A stretch of DNA of 64,000 nucleotides from positions 647,097 to 711,096 of the forward strand of contig NZ_FNGG01000002.1 of assembly GCF_900102915.1 (NCBI RefSeq). The letters are read 5' to 3'. The translations under genes were made by a program, and so were the position numbers. Below are positions 1 to 7,985 of this stretch, piece by piece (the stretch's first letter is position 1; each line of letters starts with the position of its first letter). The DNA comes from Salinimicrobium catena. GTDB taxonomy: Bacteria > Bacteroidota > Bacteroidia > Flavobacteriales > Flavobacteriaceae. The notes below the pieces were generated by a model. It saw only the letters and a list, made by a program, of their open reading frames with translations, had not been told where the DNA came from and did not search any database.

Positions 1-525
1 ATGCACATGGGGTTAAGAATTCCCTCGGGCAAGCTTATTGAAATGCATATTATTCATCCTACTCCACCCATGCCGCCACATGACGCATCTTCTACCGACA
101 GGGATGCGCAGATGATGATGGTGGCGAAAATGGCAAGGAATTCCCCTAATCCTGTTATTGTGGCCGGAGATTTCAATGATGTGGCCTGGTCTGAGTCTAC
201 TTCGCTGTTTCAGAATGTGAGCGAGCTGCTTGATCCGCGGGTGGGAAGAGGTTTTTACAATACCTTCAACGCCAACAGCTGGCTCATGCGCTGGCCACTG
301 GATCATCTTTTTGTTTCTGAAGAGTTCCGGGTGATGGACCTGCGTCTTGGTAATGACGTGGAATCAGATCACTTTCCCCTCTATGTCAAACTTAGCCTGG
401 AACCAACGGGTGCGCCGGAACAGGAAAGGGAGCCCGCTACCAAAGAGGAATTAAAAGAAGCTGAAAAGCAAATAGAAAAAGAAGAGAAAAAAGATCAAAA
501 AGAAAAGACTGAAGGAAAGTCTTAA
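1..525 (+). CDS. Endonuclease/exonuclease/phosphatase family protein, 3' part
   Basis: This is the C-terminal part of a metal-dependent EEP-superfamily hydrolase (DNase I / sphingomyelinase / phosphatase fold). The reading frame is open from the first base, so the true start lies outside the window and the first Met here is probably internal. Visible motifs are GDFND at residues 56-60, DH at 101-102 and SDHFP at 122-126, which are the usual Asp/Asn and Asp-His metal and catalytic residues of the family. After about residue 135 the protein becomes a Lys/Glu-rich, probably disordered tail. The substrate cannot be told from sequence. It converges with the thioesterase gene and the two overlap by 4 nt. 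Confidence 0.85.
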   Translation: MHMGLRIPSGKLIEMHIIHPTPPMPPHDASSTDRDAQMMMVAKMARNSPNPVIVAGDFNDVAWSESTSLFQNVSELLDPRVGRGFYNTFNANSWLMRWPLDHLFVSEEFRVMDLRLGNDVESDHFPLYVKLSLEPTGAPEQEREPATKEELKEAEKQIEKEEKKDQKEKTEGKS

Positions 526-911
526 TCTCCCAACCTGTCCTTAACGTATTCTATCCGGGTTTTCCCGTGAGGTTTAGCCTTTCCTTCCTCATCAAGGCTT
601 ACCATTACGATCCTGTCAACCACAATAATACTCTCCCGGGTCATTTTGTTACGCACCTCGCAGGTAAGGGTTAGAGAGGCTCTTCCAAAGGTCACCACGT
701 CCATTCCTATTTCAATAATATCCCCTTGTCGCGCAGAACTGCGGAAATCTATTTCACTCATGTATTTTGTCACCGTCTTGGGATTTTCAAGCTGAATGAT
801 GGCGTAGAGCGCTGCTTCTTCGTCTATCCATTCCAAAAGGCGTCCACCGAACAAGGTGCCGTTGGGATTAAGATCTTCGGGTTTGACCCATTTTCTTGTG
901 TGAAATCTCAT
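522..911 (-). CDS. Acyl-CoA thioesterase, hotdog fold (YciA-like)
   Basis: A 129-residue single hotdog-domain protein, the usual length for YciA/BACH-type acyl-CoA hydrolases, which release free fatty acid and CoA in the cytoplasm. The N-terminal stretch with GGRLLEWIDEEAAL (about residues 22-35) is the hotdog helix carrying the catalytic Asp/Glu. It is followed by the expected beta strands (DFRSSARQGDIIEIG). It lies 7 nt downstream of the Nudix gene on the same strand, and the aldehyde dehydrogenase lies just upstream of that, so the three probably share a transcript. Chain-length specificity is not predictable. Confidence 0.85.
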   Translation of the reverse strand: MRFHTRKWVKPEDLNPNGTLFGGRLLEWIDEEAALYAIIQLENPKTVTKYMSEIDFRSSARQGDIIEIGMDVVTFGRASLTLTCEVRNKMTRESIIVVDRIVMVSLDEEGKAKPHGKTRIEYVKDRLGD

Positions 912-918
912 ATTTAAA

Positions 919-1341
919 TTATTTTGAGCGATATTGTTCTATAGCGGTTCTGACTATTTCATCATGATCAAAAGCCAGTACGGGCAGTTCATTTATCGGG
1001 ATCCACTTAGCCTCGGCCGCGTCATCTTTACCTTCTACTTTTTCTTCTGAAGGGATCTTTCCCCAAAAAGCAATACTGATGGTTCGTCCACGAGGGTCCC
1101 TACCAGGGTCTCCAAAAGCCCGGATCTGATGCAACTTTTCAACCTTTAGTCCTGTTTCCTCTTCCAGCTCCCGCATCGCCCCTACTACAAGAGGTTCGTC
1201 ATTCTCCAGAAACCCTCCCGGGATAGCCCATTGATCTTTGAACGGATCTTTTTTTCGCCTTACCAGCAAAATTTTTTCCTCTCCGCTCTTTCCGCAGAAG
1301 ATCACGGCATCTGTAGTTACGGCTATTTCCTGTTTCGGCAT
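919..1341 (-). CDS. Nudix hydrolase
   Basis: A 140-residue Nudix-domain protein. The full box G-x5-E-x7-R-E-U-x-E-E-x-G-U is intact: G43, E49, R57-E58, E61-E62 and G64. Family members hydrolyse nucleoside diphosphates linked to another group, using Mg2+ bound by the box glutamates. The loop before the box (QWAIPGGFLENDE) resembles the ADP-ribose pyrophosphatase / NUDIX-DR group, but the substrate is not assignable. It starts 1 nt after the stop of the aldehyde dehydrogenase, consistent with translational coupling. Confidence 0.85.
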   Translation of the reverse strand: MPKQEIAVTTDAVIFCGKSGEEKILLVRRKKDPFKDQWAIPGGFLENDEPLVVGAMRELEEETGLKVEKLHQIRAFGDPGRDPRGRTISIAFWGKIPSEEKVEGKDDAAEAKWIPINELPVLAFDHDEIVRTAIEQYRSK

Positions 1342-1342
1342 C

Positions 1343-2701
1343 TTAAAATTGATTTATGTAGACGGTTTTGATATTCACGAACTCTTTGATCCCCACAAAA
1401 GAAAGTTCCCTGCCATAGCCGGAATTCTTTGTTCCCCCGAAAGGCAACCGCGGATCACTCTTTACCAGCTCGTTGACAAAGACTGCCCCGTCCTCTATTT
1501 GCCCTGCAAGTTCTTTGGCTTTGGCAAGATCTTTAGTAAAAAGGGAAACTCCCAGGCCATATTGAGAGGCGTTCACCAGGTCTATGGCTTCATTCTCGTC
1601 CTTAAAAGTGGTGACTCCAATGGCAGGTCCAAAGGTTTCTTCTTTAAAAACGGGCATTTCGGGGGTAACCCCTGTAAGGATCGTCGGTTCATAATAGGCG
1701 TCTTTCCTTTTCCCGCCCATGAGAATTTCAGCTCCCATTTTTACTGATTCCTGCACCTGTTTGTCGAGGTCTTTTGCTAGATCTTCCCTGGCCTGCACCC
1801 CCACATAAGTATCCTCGTCCATAGGGTCGCCGCTTTTGAGGTTCTCAACTTCGTTCTTAAAGAGCTTCAGGAATTCATCGGCGACAGATTCTTGTAATAA
1901 CAGTCTTTTCCCGGCTATACAACTTTGTCCGGTATTCTGAAAACGGGCCTGCACGCACACCTTCACGGTTTTCTCAAGATTGGCATCTTTGAACACGACC
2001 AGGGCATTACTGCCTCCCAGTTCCAGAACGGTCTTCTTGATCTCCTTGCCTGCGGTGGCGGCCACTGCACTCCCTGCCGGGCCGCTGCCGGTAAGGGTTA
2101 CCGCCTTCACCCGTGCATCTTTAATCACTTCTTCGACCTTGTCGCTGCCTATTACCAGGTTCTTAAAACAACCTTCAGGAAAACCGGCCTTTTTAAAGAT
2201 CTCTTCCAGGTTAGCAGCGCACATCATAACATTGCTGGCGTGCTTGAGCACACATACATTCCCGGCCATCAATGCAGGCGCGGCAAATCTGAAGACCTGC
2301 CAGAAAGGGTAATTCCAGGGCATCACTGCCAGAATCACCCCCAAAGGATCATACCTTATAAAACTCTCTTTTGCATCGGTCGTTATTTGCTCTTCTGAAA
2401 GTTGCTTTTCAGCATTTTCAGCATAATATTCACACACCCAGGCACACTTCTCCACTTCTGCCAGGGATTGAGAAATGGGTTTTCCCATCTCTTTTGTCAT
2501 GGTCTCAGCATATTCCTGCTTATTTTCCTTCAGTACCTTGGCTACCTTCAGCAGAAGCCGGGAACGTTCTTCAAAAGAGGTTTTACGCCAGTCTTTGAAG
2601 GCTGTGTCGGCTTTGCTCAGCGCCTTGATGATATCTTCGGAAGAAAATTCTTTATGTTCTGCCAGAACTTTCCCGTTATAAGGATTTTTGGAAACGATCA
2701 T
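1343..2701 (-). CDS. NAD(P)-dependent succinate-semialdehyde dehydrogenase-like aldehyde dehydrogenase
   Basis: A 452-residue aldehyde dehydrogenase, the typical length for the short GabD/Sad group. It oxidises an aldehyde to the acid with NAD(P)+. Catalytic residues visible are N130 (PWNYP), the general base E227 (LELGG) and the nucleophile C261 (GQSC). The GxGxxG-like region TGSGPAGSAV near residues 204-213 marks the coenzyme site. The C-terminal LPFGGTKNSGYGRE motif is intact. It is the first gene of a likely three-gene unit with the Nudix and thioesterase genes. Succinate semialdehyde is the most common substrate for this subgroup, but that is inference. A palindrome overlaps the upstream promoter region. 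Confidence 0.88.
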   Translation of the reverse strand: MIVSKNPYNGKVLAEHKEFSSEDIIKALSKADTAFKDWRKTSFEERSRLLLKVAKVLKENKQEYAETMTKEMGKPISQSLAEVEKCAWVCEYYAENAEKQLSEEQITTDAKESFIRYDPLGVILAVMPWNYPFWQVFRFAAPALMAGNVCVLKHASNVMMCAANLEEIFKKAGFPEGCFKNLVIGSDKVEEVIKDARVKAVTLTGSGPAGSAVAATAGKEIKKTVLELGGSNALVVFKDANLEKTVKVCVQARFQNTGQSCIAGKRLLLQESVADEFLKLFKNEVENLKSGDPMDEDTYVGVQAREDLAKDLDKQVQESVKMGAEILMGGKRKDAYYEPTILTGVTPEMPVFKEETFGPAIGVTTFKDENEAIDLVNASQYGLGVSLFTKDLAKAKELAGQIEDGAVFVNELVKSDPRLPFGGTKNSGYGRELSFVGIKEFVNIKTVYINQF

Positions 2702-2711
2702 TGTGTAAAGC

Positions 2712-2727
2712 TTTACCTAAAGGTAAA
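2712..2727. promoter_or_regulatory. Candidate operator palindrome upstream of the aldehyde dehydrogenase
   Basis: The sequence TTTACCT-AA-AGGTAAA is a 7-bp inverted repeat with a 2-bp centre, about 10 nt upstream of the minus-strand aldehyde dehydrogenase start. Read on the minus strand it contains TACCTTTA, one base off the -7 consensus TAnnTTTG. The palindrome could therefore be a repressor site lying on the promoter. No regulator gene is adjacent. Confidence 0.3.
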
Positions 2728-2862
2728 AAGAAGGCTAAAGCTATTAAAACTATTTCAATGAAATTAACGGAAGCGGACCCTGTTTATAAGCAGTTTATAA
2801 ATCTTCCATAAAAGAGTGCCAGAGTCCTGTTTAATTAATTACATTTAAGAAAACCCAAAGCC

Positions 2863-3270
2863 ATGAAAAAGAGAGACCAACAGCTTTTAGAGATGAGGCC
2901 CGAAGTTCCGGGAGCACATGCCGGAAGCAATCAGCAACCAGATAGCCTTTTTCAGAACAATACTTTAAGGCCAGTGGTTAAGCTTCAAAATGACCTTTTG
3001 GTGGAGGCCTTCAGAAATTACCTTGAGAAGCATAAAGTTGATTTCGCCGAAATTTCTGTAGAAAAAAGATTGAAGGTCATTGAAAATGCCATTCAGAAGG
3101 ACATGAAGTTCAGGAACAGCCTTAAAGGAATGATCATTGGCCAGTTCACCATTGAAGAGTACAGGCAATACATCACCAATTCTTCAGCTTTGAACAAGCG
3201 AATGATGCACCTGGTCACCGAAAGACTAAAGAGCAACATCCAGCTGTTCGACCCGCTGTCGGCGGTTTAG
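2863..3270 (+). CDS. Conserved hypothetical protein (135 aa)
   Basis: A 135-residue soluble protein with no signal peptide or membrane segment. The N-terminal 30 residues are polar and low in structure. The remainder is predicted helical, with a distinctive stretch around EKRLKVIENAIQKDMKFRNSLKG and NSSALNKRMMHLV. I recall similar flavobacterial proteins sometimes labelled glyoxalase, but nothing here resembles the glyoxalase/VOC fold or its metal ligands, so I would not carry that name over. The ATG at 2863 follows TACATTTA, a weak -7 box. The neighbour downstream is a GreA-like gene in the same direction, 110 nt away. Confidence 0.7.
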   Translation: MKKRDQQLLEMRPEVPGAHAGSNQQPDSLFQNNTLRPVVKLQNDLLVEAFRNYLEKHKVDFAEISVEKRLKVIENAIQKDMKFRNSLKGMIIGQFTIEEYRQYITNSSALNKRMMHLVTERLKSNIQLFDPLSAV

Positions 3271-3380
3271 AATCAGAGGTTTTACCTGATTTTCTTCCGA
3301 AGAAAAGCAATTATTAAACTTTTGCTAATTGTTCTTTTTTCGCATTTCTGTTCTCTAATTTTAAAGGAAAACACTAAGAA

Positions 3381-3833
3381 ATGAGCTTTAATAAGGAAGA
3401 ACTGTACAACAAATGCCTGGATGAGATCAATAAAAGGATAGAACAGTATAATGAGAAACTCGAAACCATTAGTGGAGAGGATTCAGAAAACAACTTTCAT
3501 CCCGATTTTGACGAGTATGGGAACAAGGGCGAAATGCTCACGGAATACGAAAAAAATGCCGCTTATCTTGACCGCGTGCAAAGCATGAAAGAAACCCTGG
3601 CCAACCTTGACCACAGCCACAGAAGTGAGACTGTAAGGCCGGGAAGCATCGTGGAAACCAGGAACAGTTATTACTTTATCTCTGTTCCCTTAGGGGAAAT
3701 AGACATGGACAGCGGGCGAAAAGTCTATGCGATCTCAACCGAAGCTCCTATTTACCAACACCTGGAAGGGAAAAAAGCAGGAGACAAATTCACCTTTAAC
3801 GACAGCGATGTAGAGGTAGTGCAGGTACTGTGA
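3381..3833 (+). CDS. GreA/GreB-family transcription elongation factor-like protein
   Basis: A 150-residue protein with a helical, probably coiled-coil N-terminal half (residues 5-80) and a C-terminal domain. That domain (GSIVETRNSYYFISVPLGEI and STEAPIYQHLEGKKAGDKFTF) matches the GreA/GreB C-terminal FKBP-like fold that docks on RNA polymerase. Canonical Gre factors rescue backtracked polymerase with an acidic tip on the coiled coil. The segment GEDSENNFHPDFDEYGN is acidic and lies where a loop might be, but the arrangement differs from GreA, so it may be a Gre-fold homologue with another role. It ends next to the convergent 7TMR-HD gene with no spacer. Confidence 0.75.
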   Translation: MSFNKEELYNKCLDEINKRIEQYNEKLETISGEDSENNFHPDFDEYGNKGEMLTEYEKNAAYLDRVQSMKETLANLDHSHRSETVRPGSIVETRNSYYFISVPLGEIDMDSGRKVYAISTEAPIYQHLEGKKAGDKFTFNDSDVEVVQVL

Positions 3834-5879
3834 TCATTCGGGATATTCTATTCTCAAGTGATAGATGTTCTTGAGTTTGCGCTTTAGAACCTTCTTCACC
3901 AGCTGAATTTCCATAAACGTAATATTGGAATTAAGAAACTGCCCCTCCTCCATCTGTTTGTTGATTATTTTCTCTACAAAGTCATCGATGAGTCTGGAGG
4001 TAGGCTCCTTTATGCTTTTACTGGCTGCCTCCACACTGTCACACATCATGAGGATAGCTGTTTCCTTGCTAAATGGCGTGGGCCCGGGATAGCGGAAATC
4101 ATCTGGATCTGCATGCTGGTTTATCTCCTTTTCCTTCTTGAAGAAGTAATATACCGTGGTAGTACCATGATGAGTGCGGATGAAATCTATAACTCTGTCG
4201 GGCAGATTTCTTTTCTTGGCGATCTCAATTCCGTTGATCACGTGTTCTATGATGATCTCTGCGCTTTCTTTTGGCGAAAGCTCATCATGAGAATTCACCG
4301 AGGTAGTCTGGTTTTCGGTAAAGTAGGTCGGATTCTTCATTTTTCCGATGTCATGATAGAGAGCCCCAACCCGCGCGAGCATAGAATTGGCACCGATCTC
4401 ATTGGCGGCAGCTTCGGCCAAATTAGCCACGTTGAGGGAATGGTGAAAGGTTCCCGGGGCTTTATCTGAAAGCTCTTTAAGCAGTTTAGAATTGGTGTCT
4501 GAAAGTTCCAGCAGGGACATGTCAGAGATCAACCCGAAGACCTTTTCATAGGCATAGATAAGCGGCTGCACGAACAAAGTAGCCACTCCGCCGAAAAGGA
4601 ACATTAGAAAGGTTTCAGGTTCCACCTCATATATGGAGCCTTCCTGGATCACCGTAAAAGCAAAGTATGAGACGATATATACCAAAGTTATCTGCCCCAC
4701 GGTAATGAAGAGGTTCGCTCTTTTGTAGAGTTCTGAAACAGTTAGTATGGTCACAATCCCGGCTATGATCTGCAGGAACATATACTCGTAACTGTCTGGC
4801 ACGATAAATCCTAAAAGCAACACGGTGATCACATGGGTGAACAGCCCCAGCCTCGAGTCAAAAAAGCCTTTTATTGTCAGTGGCAAAATACACAGCGGCA
4901 CCACATATACATATTTAACGTTGAACTTGATCACCAGTACGGTGAGCAGCACCATGAGGAGCAGGTTGAAAAAGATGAAGGTGACCTTGATGTTGTTCTG
5001 AAAAATGTCAAACCTGTACTTCTTTATGAACAGCATCAGCATCAATAAGGCCAGGAAGACAAGCAGGCTGTAACCCAGGATCATCCAGTTGTAATTGGCC
5101 TGGCTCCATACCTGCGATTCATATTCGGCCTTTAAGGAATTAAGCACCTGGAGTTTATTACCTTCAACTACTTCACCTTTGGCTACTATGATGGTCCCAC
5201 GTTCGATATTTCCACGAGTGTACGAGATCTGGTCGTACCTGCTTTGCAGTTCATCCTGGGTCAATTTTTCATTGAATGAGACATTCGGCCTAAGGGTATC
5301 AAAAAAGAGCCCTACCAATTCTTCCCTAAATAATTGCAATTGGGATTCATCGATCTCCTTATTAAGGAAATCCCGCAACTCATTTTGTTTGATTATCCTT
5401 TCATAAGGGATCTCGCTTGCCACGTTTCCTTTTTTGAGAAACACCAGCTGATCCGGATCTCGCGGAACGATCTCCTGGATAAGTCCGTACTCATAGATAT
5501 CCTCCACGGTTTGATCCACAAACGTCTCCAGTTGGTTTAGTTGATTTGGCGTCAGGGTATCAGGAAAAGTTTCTGAAAAACGCTCTTCCAGGTCTGCAGT
5601 CACCTCGGCGGCAACCTGGTCCTTATATTCGTAATATGGAATGTGCTCCTGATTGATCCTTTCTTTTTCCGCAGCGATCTCTTCGGGAGATTTCAGAATG
5701 GCAAAATCAAAAGGGGCATAAAGATTTTCGTACTGCCAGGGTTTACCTTTGGGAATCTCGTATTGGAATTTTCCTCCTTTCGGGAAAAGGTAAACGATCA
5801 AAAAGGTTGTAAGAAGAAATAAAAATACTTTATAAAAAAGATCCTGATTTTTATAAAGATAACTCACAAATGATTTCAT
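3834..5879 (-). CDS. 7TMR-HD family membrane HD phosphohydrolase (PgpH-like)
   Basis: A 681-residue membrane protein. It has one N-terminal transmembrane helix (about residues 15-31), a large 7TMR-HD extracytoplasmic domain (about 35-265), seven closely spaced hydrophobic helices (about 265-455) and a cytoplasmic HD domain (about 480-640). The HD motif is visible as FHHSLNVANLAEAAA...LYHDIGKMKNP, with a further metal-binding HH at THHGT. The architecture is that of PgpH/YqfF, a cyclic-di-AMP phosphodiesterase in Firmicutes; the same function here is inference. TACATTTG at 5897-5904 on the minus strand is a good -7 box. Confidence 0.88.
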   Translation of the reverse strand: MKSFVSYLYKNQDLFYKVFLFLLTTFLIVYLFPKGGKFQYEIPKGKPWQYENLYAPFDFAILKSPEEIAAEKERINQEHIPYYEYKDQVAAEVTADLEERFSETFPDTLTPNQLNQLETFVDQTVEDIYEYGLIQEIVPRDPDQLVFLKKGNVASEIPYERIIKQNELRDFLNKEIDESQLQLFREELVGLFFDTLRPNVSFNEKLTQDELQSRYDQISYTRGNIERGTIIVAKGEVVEGNKLQVLNSLKAEYESQVWSQANYNWMILGYSLLVFLALLMLMLFIKKYRFDIFQNNIKVTFIFFNLLLMVLLTVLVIKFNVKYVYVVPLCILPLTIKGFFDSRLGLFTHVITVLLLGFIVPDSYEYMFLQIIAGIVTILTVSELYKRANLFITVGQITLVYIVSYFAFTVIQEGSIYEVEPETFLMFLFGGVATLFVQPLIYAYEKVFGLISDMSLLELSDTNSKLLKELSDKAPGTFHHSLNVANLAEAAANEIGANSMLARVGALYHDIGKMKNPTYFTENQTTSVNSHDELSPKESAEIIIEHVINGIEIAKKRNLPDRVIDFIRTHHGTTTVYYFFKKEKEINQHADPDDFRYPGPTPFSKETAILMMCDSVEAASKSIKEPTSRLIDDFVEKIINKQMEEGQFLNSNITFMEIQLVKKVLKRKLKNIYHLRIEYPE

Positions 5880-5896
5880 AAAGACTAATCTCTTTT

Positions 5897-5904
5897 CAAA
5901 TGTA
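5897..5904 (-). promoter_or_regulatory. -7 promoter box for the 7TMR-HD gene
   Basis: TACATTTG on the minus strand matches the Bacteroidota TAnnTTTG element and lies 17 nt before the start codon at 5879. No clear -33 TTG is seen. Confidence 0.5.
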
Positions 5905-5992
5905 GTAAAAAAAGACGGCTGAAGGCGATGTGGTTGGTTTGTTCCTTATAAAATGATTAAATTCGCAATACTAAAATTTAAAACCACAAACA

Positions 5993-7171
5993 ATGAATAA
6001 GGAAGTAGTAATAGTGAGCGCTGCGAGAACTCCCATTGGAAGTTTCCTGGGCAGCCTGTCGACTGTTCCCGCCACAAAATTGGGATCAATAGCCATAAAA
6101 GGAGCTTTAGATAAGATCAAGTTAAAGCCCGAAATGGTAGATGAGGTCTTAATGGGGAATGTAGTCCAGGCGGGAGTTGGACAGGCACCGGCAAGGCAGG
6201 CCGCTTTAGGTGCGGGAATTCCAACGAACGTTCCCTGTACTACTGTAAATAAAGTGTGCGCCAGTGGAATGAAAGCGGTAATGCAGGCTGCACAGGCAAT
6301 TAGTCTTGGAGATGCCAATATCGTGGTTGCCGGTGGTATGGAAAACATGAGCCTTATCCCGCATTACCTGCACCTTAGAAATGGTCAGAAATTCGGCCCT
6401 GCACAAATGATAGACGGAATGCAGAAAGATGGTTTGGTAGATGCCTATGATCACAACGCCATGGGGGTTGCTGCGGACCACTGCGCCAAAGAACATAACT
6501 TTAGCCGTGAAGAGCAGGATAAATTTGCCATTCAGTCTTACAACCGTTCAAAAAAGGCCTGGGAAGAAGGCAAATTCAATGATGAAGTAGTTCCCGTAGA
6601 AGTACCACAAAGAAAGGGAGATCCTGTAGTTGTAAAAGAGGATGAAGAATACAGGAACGTGAAAATGGATAAAATTTCGGCTCTAAGACCAGCCTTCGGA
6701 AAAGAAGGAACTGTTACGGCCGCAAACGCTTCCACCATCAATGACGGTGCTGCTGCACTAGTTCTTATGAGCAGGGAAAAAGCCGAAGAACTTGGGCTGG
6801 AAGTAATGGCATCTATTAAGAGCTTTGCCGATGCTGCTACAGACCCAATCTGGTTTACAACGGCTCCTTCAAAAGCGCTTCCTAAAGCAGTTGATAAAGC
6901 GGGAATTTCTATGGACAAGGTTGATTACTTCGAGTTCAACGAAGCCTTCTCTGTTGTAGGTCTTGTCAATATGAAGATCCTTGGATTAAAAGATGAAAAA
7001 GTGAATGTGAACGGTGGTGCTGTTTCTTTGGGTCACCCACTGGGATGTTCCGGAGCGAGGATCATTGTTACCCTTCTAAATGTGTTAAAGCAAAATAATG
7101 CTAAAATAGGTGCGGCTGCGATCTGTAATGGCGGTGGAGGTGCATCGGCCATGATCCTGGAACGCGCATAA
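5993..7171 (+). CDS. Acetyl-CoA C-acyltransferase (thiolase)
   Basis: A 392-residue thiolase of normal length. It performs the reversible Claisen condensation of acyl-CoA with acetyl-CoA, or thiolytic cleavage in beta-oxidation. The nucleophilic Cys is C89 in VNKVCASGMKA. The NEAF motif, the GHPLGCSGAR His motif and the C-terminal CNGGGGAS Cys motif are all intact. The sequence is closest in style to biosynthetic/degradative acetoacetyl-CoA thiolase, but chain-length preference is not certain. The C40 peptidase-like gene follows 17 nt after the stop and is probably co-transcribed. Confidence 0.92.
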   Translation: MNKEVVIVSAARTPIGSFLGSLSTVPATKLGSIAIKGALDKIKLKPEMVDEVLMGNVVQAGVGQAPARQAALGAGIPTNVPCTTVNKVCASGMKAVMQAAQAISLGDANIVVAGGMENMSLIPHYLHLRNGQKFGPAQMIDGMQKDGLVDAYDHNAMGVAADHCAKEHNFSREEQDKFAIQSYNRSKKAWEEGKFNDEVVPVEVPQRKGDPVVVKEDEEYRNVKMDKISALRPAFGKEGTVTAANASTINDGAAALVLMSREKAEELGLEVMASIKSFADAATDPIWFTTAPSKALPKAVDKAGISMDKVDYFEFNEAFSVVGLVNMKILGLKDEKVNVNGGAVSLGHPLGCSGARIIVTLLNVLKQNNAKIGAAAICNGGGGASAMILERA

Positions 7172-7188
7172 TCGTTATTTAAAATCGA

Positions 7189-7938
7189 ATGCAATACGCC
7201 ATCTGCAACTTAGGCATTGTCCCGCTTAGGTTAGAACCTACCAACACCAGTGAGATGGTGAGCCAGATGCTGTACGGTGAGTACTTTAAGATCCTTGAAG
7301 AAAGAGGAAAATGGTCTCGCATTCGTACAGCATTTGATTCCTGTGAGGCCTGGGTAGATAACAAACAGTACCACAAGATCTCTGAAGAAGACTACAACAG
7401 GTTTGAAACAGAGGAAGCTGTATTATCTGCTGACCTTATAGAATTTATAAGCGGTGAAAATCAGAATTTAATGCCGGTCCCATTAGGATCGGTATTGAAT
7501 TTTACCTCTGTTCTGAATCATTCCCATGGTGGAAACCAGATCTCGGGGAAACAGGATAAGAGCAATCTTATTGAAACCGCCTTTTTGTATCTGAACGCTC
7601 CTTTTCTTTGGGGTGGCAAAACTCCTTTTGGAATAGATTCCAGCGGCTTCACCCAAATGGTCTATAAGCTGAACGGCCATAAGTTGTGCCGCAATGCTGC
7701 CGACCAGGCAAAACAGGGGGAGTCATTAAGTTTCATAGAAGAAAGCGAGCCGGGAGACCTGGCGTTCTTTGACGATAAGGACGGGGTCATCACCCATGTG
7801 GGTATCATGATGAATGACAATTACATCATTCACGCCGACGGAAAGGTAAGGCTTGACCGTATTGATCATTCGGGAATATATAATGCAGACCTACGACGGC
7901 ACACCCACAAGCTCAGGGTCATCAAAAAGATCATATAA
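7189..7938 (+). CDS. NlpC/P60 (C40) family protein with Ser in place of the catalytic Cys
   Basis: A 249-residue protein with an N-terminal bacterial SH3-like region (about residues 1-65) and a C-terminal NlpC/P60 domain (about 125-249). These domains normally cleave peptidoglycan stem peptides with a Cys-His-polar triad. The His residues fit (ITHVGI, H203; IIHADG, H215). The nucleophile motif, usually D-C-S-G, reads D-S-S-G with Ser at residue 151 (codon TCC at 7639-7641, one base from TGC). There is no signal peptide, so it may be cytoplasmic or leave by another route. It may be an inactive binding protein, a serine variant, or hold a sequencing error. It ends in a strong terminator. Confidence 0.85.
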   Translation: MQYAICNLGIVPLRLEPTNTSEMVSQMLYGEYFKILEERGKWSRIRTAFDSCEAWVDNKQYHKISEEDYNRFETEEAVLSADLIEFISGENQNLMPVPLGSVLNFTSVLNHSHGGNQISGKQDKSNLIETAFLYLNAPFLWGGKTPFGIDSSGFTQMVYKLNGHKLCRNAADQAKQGESLSFIEESEPGDLAFFDDKDGVITHVGIMMNDNYIIHADGKVRLDRIDHSGIYNADLRRHTHKLRVIKKII

Positions 7939-7940
7939 CA

Positions 7941-7969
7941 AAAAACCCGCTCAAATGAGCGGGTTTTTT
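7941..7969. terminator. Bidirectional intrinsic terminator
   Basis: A CCCGCTC / GAGCGGG stem (7946-7952 and 7957-7963) is flanked by an A-run on the left and a T-run on the right. It can therefore terminate both the C40 gene and the convergent TPR gene. Confidence 0.9.
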
Positions 7970-7985
7970 TATCCTGTAAATTTTA

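Noticed and set aside
59-306. Minus-strand frame opposite the first gene
   Set aside because: Shadow of the EEP hydrolase motifs; composition is that of an antisense frame.
1925-2598. Several plus-strand reading frames opposite the aldehyde dehydrogenase
   Set aside because: They are shadows of a well-conserved minus-strand gene and show no protein family.
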